Shown here: positions 6,069 to 8,403 of the stretch, one piece after another
Numbering within the stretch: the stretch's first letter is position 1
How the letters are laid out: each line of letters begins with the position of its first letter
From: an uncultured Spirochaetales bacterium
GTDB taxonomy: Bacteria; Spirochaetota; Spirochaetia; Sphaerochaetales; Sphaerochaetaceae
Reading direction: 5' to 3'
NCBI GenBank assembly: GCA_945947045.1
Contig: CAMEXG010000084.1
Location: forward strand, 1-8,403
DNA: 8,403 nucleotides
Program-made: the position numbers and the translations under genes
The notes under the pieces: model-generated
What the model was told of the DNA's origin: nothing
What the model saw: only the letters and a program-made list of their open reading frames with translations
Database searches by the model: none

Positions 6069-7214
6069 ATGCAACTCTTCATTCTTTCAATGCTCACACA
6101 GGCTTCAATAGCATCTTTTTCACCATACTTACAGATTATTTTTAGAAATAAGGGGTATTCACACTCCCTTTCAGGCTCTCTGATAGCTCTTTGCCAGCTT
6201 TCAGCCATCATTATGCCTCTCTTGATCTCATCTCTTTCAGATAAGAGGGGGAAGACGAAGCTAATGATTATTCTCTGCGGCATATTTTCAATAACACTCT
6301 CTTTCCCTTTTCTTTTGTCTGAGAGTTTTCCAATAGTTGTAGTCGCAGCTTTTCTTCTAAATGGTTTCTTTTGGTGTCTTAATCCTCTTGCAGATGGTTT
6401 TATAAACAGAAAACTCTCAGGAGATAGTTCAAAATATGGCATTATCAGAGCGATGGGGACACTCTCATATGTCACGGCCTTGATTCTTTTCGGGGTGACA
6501 GGTTTTCCTCATGAAGATGAAAACTCATCGATATTAAAGAGCATGATGATATTCCTACCTCTTCTTATTATTGGAGCTTCGTTTCTAAAAGAAGAAAAGA
6601 GAGTGAAGGAGAACAGTGGAAAAAGTAAGCTTTTCTCATTTTCCTGGTTTCCGAAAAGATTCTATATCTTCATGGGGATAGTTGCCCTTACAAGAATAGG
6701 ACAGTCCGTCGTCGAGAAGCTTTTGGCTTCCTATATGACGGAAAACCTTGGTTTGGGAAATAGCTTTGTCCTGTTTATTGCTTTAGGCGCCATTTTTGAA
6801 TTCTTCTGCATGATAATGTTTGGCAGACTCAATAAAAAGGGGATTCTCTCCAGTACGACCATCCTTACTATTTCTGCTGTGGGTCTTGTATTAAGACTTC
6901 TTTTGTACTTGGTTCCCGGGCTTCCTGCATTTATTATTGCACAGACTCTTCACGGCCTGACATTCGGAGCCCTCCACTTATGTGCGACTAGTTATACGGC
7001 AAATAATGTGGACAGGAATCACTATGACTTGGGGATGACTTTATACTGGTCCCTTGCTACTAATCTGCCTGAAATGATCGGAGCTTTGTTCGGTGGCTTT
7101 ATTATAGATAACTACGGGTATCCTGTTCTTTTCCTCTCATATTCTATATTCCCGCTTTTGGCTGTCATTTTGTCCATAGCCTTGAAAAAGACCCTTGAAG
7201 GCGAAAAAAGATGA
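6069..7214 (+). CDS. MFS transporter, MFS_1-like/phenylpropionate-permease (HcaT) type
   Basis: The 381-residue product has about 12 hydrophobic segments, consistent with a full-length inner-membrane major facilitator protein. The loop between segments 2 and 3 has 'SDKRGKTK' (57-64), a form of MFS motif A with Ser instead of the first Gly. 'NPLADGFI' (105-112), 'YGIIRAMGTLSY' (123-134) and 'QTLHGLTFGALH' (292-303) resemble the HcaT/PPP and LacY-related MFS_1_like group, whose substrates include aromatic acids, sugars and nucleosides; the actual substrate cannot be read. The start is uncertain. The ATG at 6069 has no SD nearby; the nearest purine-rich site, GAGGG (6040-6044), is 24 bases away. 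An in-frame TGA at 6039-6041 limits any longer start to non-ATG codons. Its stop overlaps the sfsA start as ATGA. Confidence 0.88.
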   Translation: MQLFILSMLTQASIASFSPYLQIIFRNKGYSHSLSGSLIALCQLSAIIMPLLISSLSDKRGKTKLMIILCGIFSITLSFPFLLSESFPIVVVAAFLLNGFFWCLNPLADGFINRKLSGDSSKYGIIRAMGTLSYVTALILFGVTGFPHEDENSSILKSMMIFLPLLIIGASFLKEEKRVKENSGKSKLFSFSWFPKRFYIFMGIVALTRIGQSVVEKLLASYMTENLGLGNSFVLFIALGAIFEFFCMIMFGRLNKKGILSSTTILTISAVGLVLRLLLYLVPGLPAFIIAQTLHGLTFGALHLCATSYTANNVDRNHYDLGMTLYWSLATNLPEMIGALFGGFIIDNYGYPVLFLSYSIFPLLAVILSIALKKTLEGEKR

Positions 7215-7915
7215 ATTACACTGGAAAAGTAGTGGAAGGAGTTTTTATATCCCGTCCAAATAGGTTTATAGCCTATGTAGAGATAGAAGGTAAGGAAGAA
7301 AAGTGCCACGTGAAGAATACAGGGCGCTGCAAGGAACTCTTGGTCAAAGGGTGCAGGGTATATCTGGAGAAGTCAGATAATCCTAATCGTTCCACAGGCT
7401 TTGATTTGATAGCTACTGAGAAAAGGATGGAAAACGGGACTTCTATCCTGATAAACATGGATTCACAAGCCCCTAACAGTGTGGTGGAGGAATGGTTGAA
7501 AAAAGGAGAGCTGTTTGGTCTTGATTCATCCATAAAACGAGAAGTCAAATATGGTGACAGCCGTTTCGATTTCTCGATTACAGATTCCTTAGGTCATGTT
7601 TCTTTCTTGGAAGTCAAAGGATGTACTTTGGAAAATAACGGAGTGGTGATGTTTCCCGATGCTCCTACAGAAAGAGGAGTGAAACATATAAGAGAACTTA
7701 TAAAGGCAAAAAAAGAGGGATATGGAGCATATATCTTGATACTTGTGCAGATGAAAGGGGTGAAATACTTCGTTCCCAATTGGGATACTCATCCAGAGTT
7801 CGGAGAAGCTTTGAGAGAAGCGGAAAAGAATGGAGTCGTAATACTCTCTTACGACTCTATAGTGACTCCGACTTCAGTCGACATCTCCGAACCTGTGTCC
7901 ATAATCCTCTCGTAG
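7211..7915 (+). CDS. sfsA: SfsA family protein (sugar fermentation stimulation protein homologue, putative DNA-binding nuclease)
   Basis: This 234-residue protein has the full SfsA layout and usual length. The N-terminal OB-like part contains 'FISRPNRFIAYVE' (12-24) and 'CHVKNTGRCKELL' (32-44). The C-terminal PD-(D/E)xK nuclease-like core has Glu111, Asp120 in 'SRFDF' and 'LEVKG' (133-137, Glu134 and Lys136). The family hallmark 'FPDAPTERGVKHIREL' is at 148-163. SfsA was first described in E. coli as affecting maltose metabolism genes and binding DNA; its cellular role remains unclear, and nuclease activity is inferred from the retained residues. The start overlaps the MFS stop (ATGA, 7211-7214), with GAAGG (7197-7201) as SD, so translation is coupled. 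Its last 42 bases overlap the convergent MATE gene. No terminator hairpin is visible after the stop. Confidence 0.95.
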   Translation: MNYTGKVVEGVFISRPNRFIAYVEIEGKEEKCHVKNTGRCKELLVKGCRVYLEKSDNPNRSTGFDLIATEKRMENGTSILINMDSQAPNSVVEEWLKKGELFGLDSSIKREVKYGDSRFDFSITDSLGHVSFLEVKGCTLENNGVVMFPDAPTERGVKHIRELIKAKKEGYGAYILILVQMKGVKYFVPNWDTHPEFGEALREAEKNGVVILSYDSIVTPTSVDISEPVSIILS

Positions 7916-8403
7916 TTTTCTTTCTTCCTTTTTGAAAGATATCAAGTATGTAATAGTTATGATTGTAGAGCAGAGAATCCATCCAAATGGATACCCTAGT
8001 GCTATAGGGACGATGGTATTTGAGATGAACCTGGACACAACAAAGAGGTAGATCTGTCTGGCAAATACAAAAGAAAAGAGCATTACATACATAGGCTCCT
8101 TACTTCTTCCTATCCCCCTAAGTGCATTGGAGTAGACTTGATTGAAACAGCATAAGAGATAGAAAGGTGAGAGCATTCTCAAAAACAGCGTTCCGTAGTT
8201 TATTACTTCTTCCTCTCCTGCGATAAAGAAGTGGACTACATGGGGGGCGAGGATGACAATAGGTATTATTAAAATAAGAGTCGAGGTAAGCGCTGACAAC
8301 AGGGCGATATCCGCTCCTTTCTTCGCCCTTTTTATATTCCCCGCCCCATAGTTTTGGCCCACAAAAGTCATAGAAGCCAGCCCCATGCACTGCATAGGCA
8401 GGA
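7874..8403 (-). CDS. MATE family efflux transporter, C-terminal part, cut by window edge
   Basis: The frame is open from the right window edge (first full codon at 8401-8399) to TGA at 7876-7874, giving 175 residues. It begins 'LPMQCMGLASMTFVGQNYGAGN', the conserved start of the second half of MATE proteins (QNxGA motif). Four hydrophobic segments follow, matching roughly segments 9-12: about 'ALLSALTSTLILIIPIVIL', 'FYLLCCFNQVYSNALRGIG', 'YVMLFSFVFARQIYLFVV' and 'YPFGWILCSTIITITYLI'. A basic cytoplasmic tail, 'KKEERKLREDYGHRFGDVD', ends it. Such proteins export cationic compounds or drugs using a Na+ or H+ gradient (family knowledge); the substrate is unknown. The methionine at 8395 is internal, not the start. 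The gene converges on sfsA and the coding regions overlap tail to tail. Confidence 0.93.
   Translation of the reverse strand, partial: LPMQCMGLASMTFVGQNYGAGNIKRAKKGADIALLSALTSTLILIIPIVILAPHVVHFFIAGEEEVINYGTLFLRMLSPFYLLCCFNQVYSNALRGIGRSKEPMYVMLFSFVFARQIYLFVVSRFISNTIVPIALGYPFGWILCSTIITITYLISFKKEERKLREDYGHRFGDVD

Noticed and set aside
6038..6145. Short plus-strand frame from ATG 6038 (35 codons) overlapping the MFS start
   Set aside because: It has no SD, is out of frame with the MFS gene and its product shows no recognisable features. The MFS membrane segment is in the other frame.
8118..8390. A 90-residue minus-strand frame from 8390
   Set aside because: It is a shadow of the MATE gene in a neighbouring frame; the MATE frame carries the QNYGAG motif and the membrane segments.

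Overview
This is a bacterial chromosomal window with dense, mostly plus-strand operons, good Shine-Dalgarno sites, sigma70-type promoters and compact intrinsic terminators. The DNA is moderately AT-rich. The SBP-type signal peptide, the gene mix and a tRNA-Thr without an encoded CCA fit an anaerobic spirochaete-like (Treponema/Sphaerochaeta-type) genome. That placement is an impression, not something the sequence proves. I see no rRNA, CRISPR, IS element or phage gene.

Layout. (1) Positions 1-843, minus strand: N-terminal 281 residues of an S9 (prolyl oligopeptidase/acylaminoacyl-peptidase) family protein. Its promoter places the transcript start on the ATG itself. (2) Positions 894-1059, minus strand: a self-contained tRNA-Thr(UGT) unit with promoter and GAAA-loop terminator. 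(3) Positions 1168-1457, plus strand: a self-contained unit for a 56-residue basic protein with near-consensus promoter, strong SD, highly optimised codons and a terminator. (4) Positions 1482-5568, plus strand: an ABC importer operon with a periplasmic binding protein, a fused double-domain permease and an ATPase. It has a 12-bp palindrome upstream, a hairpin after the first gene and a terminator after the last. (5) Positions 5581-7915, plus strand: a histidine-phosphatase-fold protein lacking the catalytic RHG motif, an MFS transporter and sfsA. (6) Positions 7874-8403, minus strand: the C-terminal part of a MATE-family transporter, converging on and overlapping the end of sfsA.

How the genes work together. 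The importer belongs to the FbpABC/AfuABC/PgtABC-like group usually auto-annotated as ferric iron transport. The binding protein lacks the tandem tyrosines of iron-binding FbpA. It has a His-Asp pair and a downstream Glu at the equivalent region, as I recall for the sugar-phosphate binder AfuA. An organophosphate or other organic substrate is therefore a reasonable alternative to iron. The genes after the terminator (degenerate phosphatase, MFS, sfsA) look co-transcribed, with no clear promoter of their own, so they may depend on read-through from the importer operon.

The observations most worth a second look are the RHG-less phosphatase relative, the very highly expressed-looking 56-residue protein, the apparently leaderless S9 peptidase and the binding-site chemistry of the importer. 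I did not find a clearly new multi-gene system.
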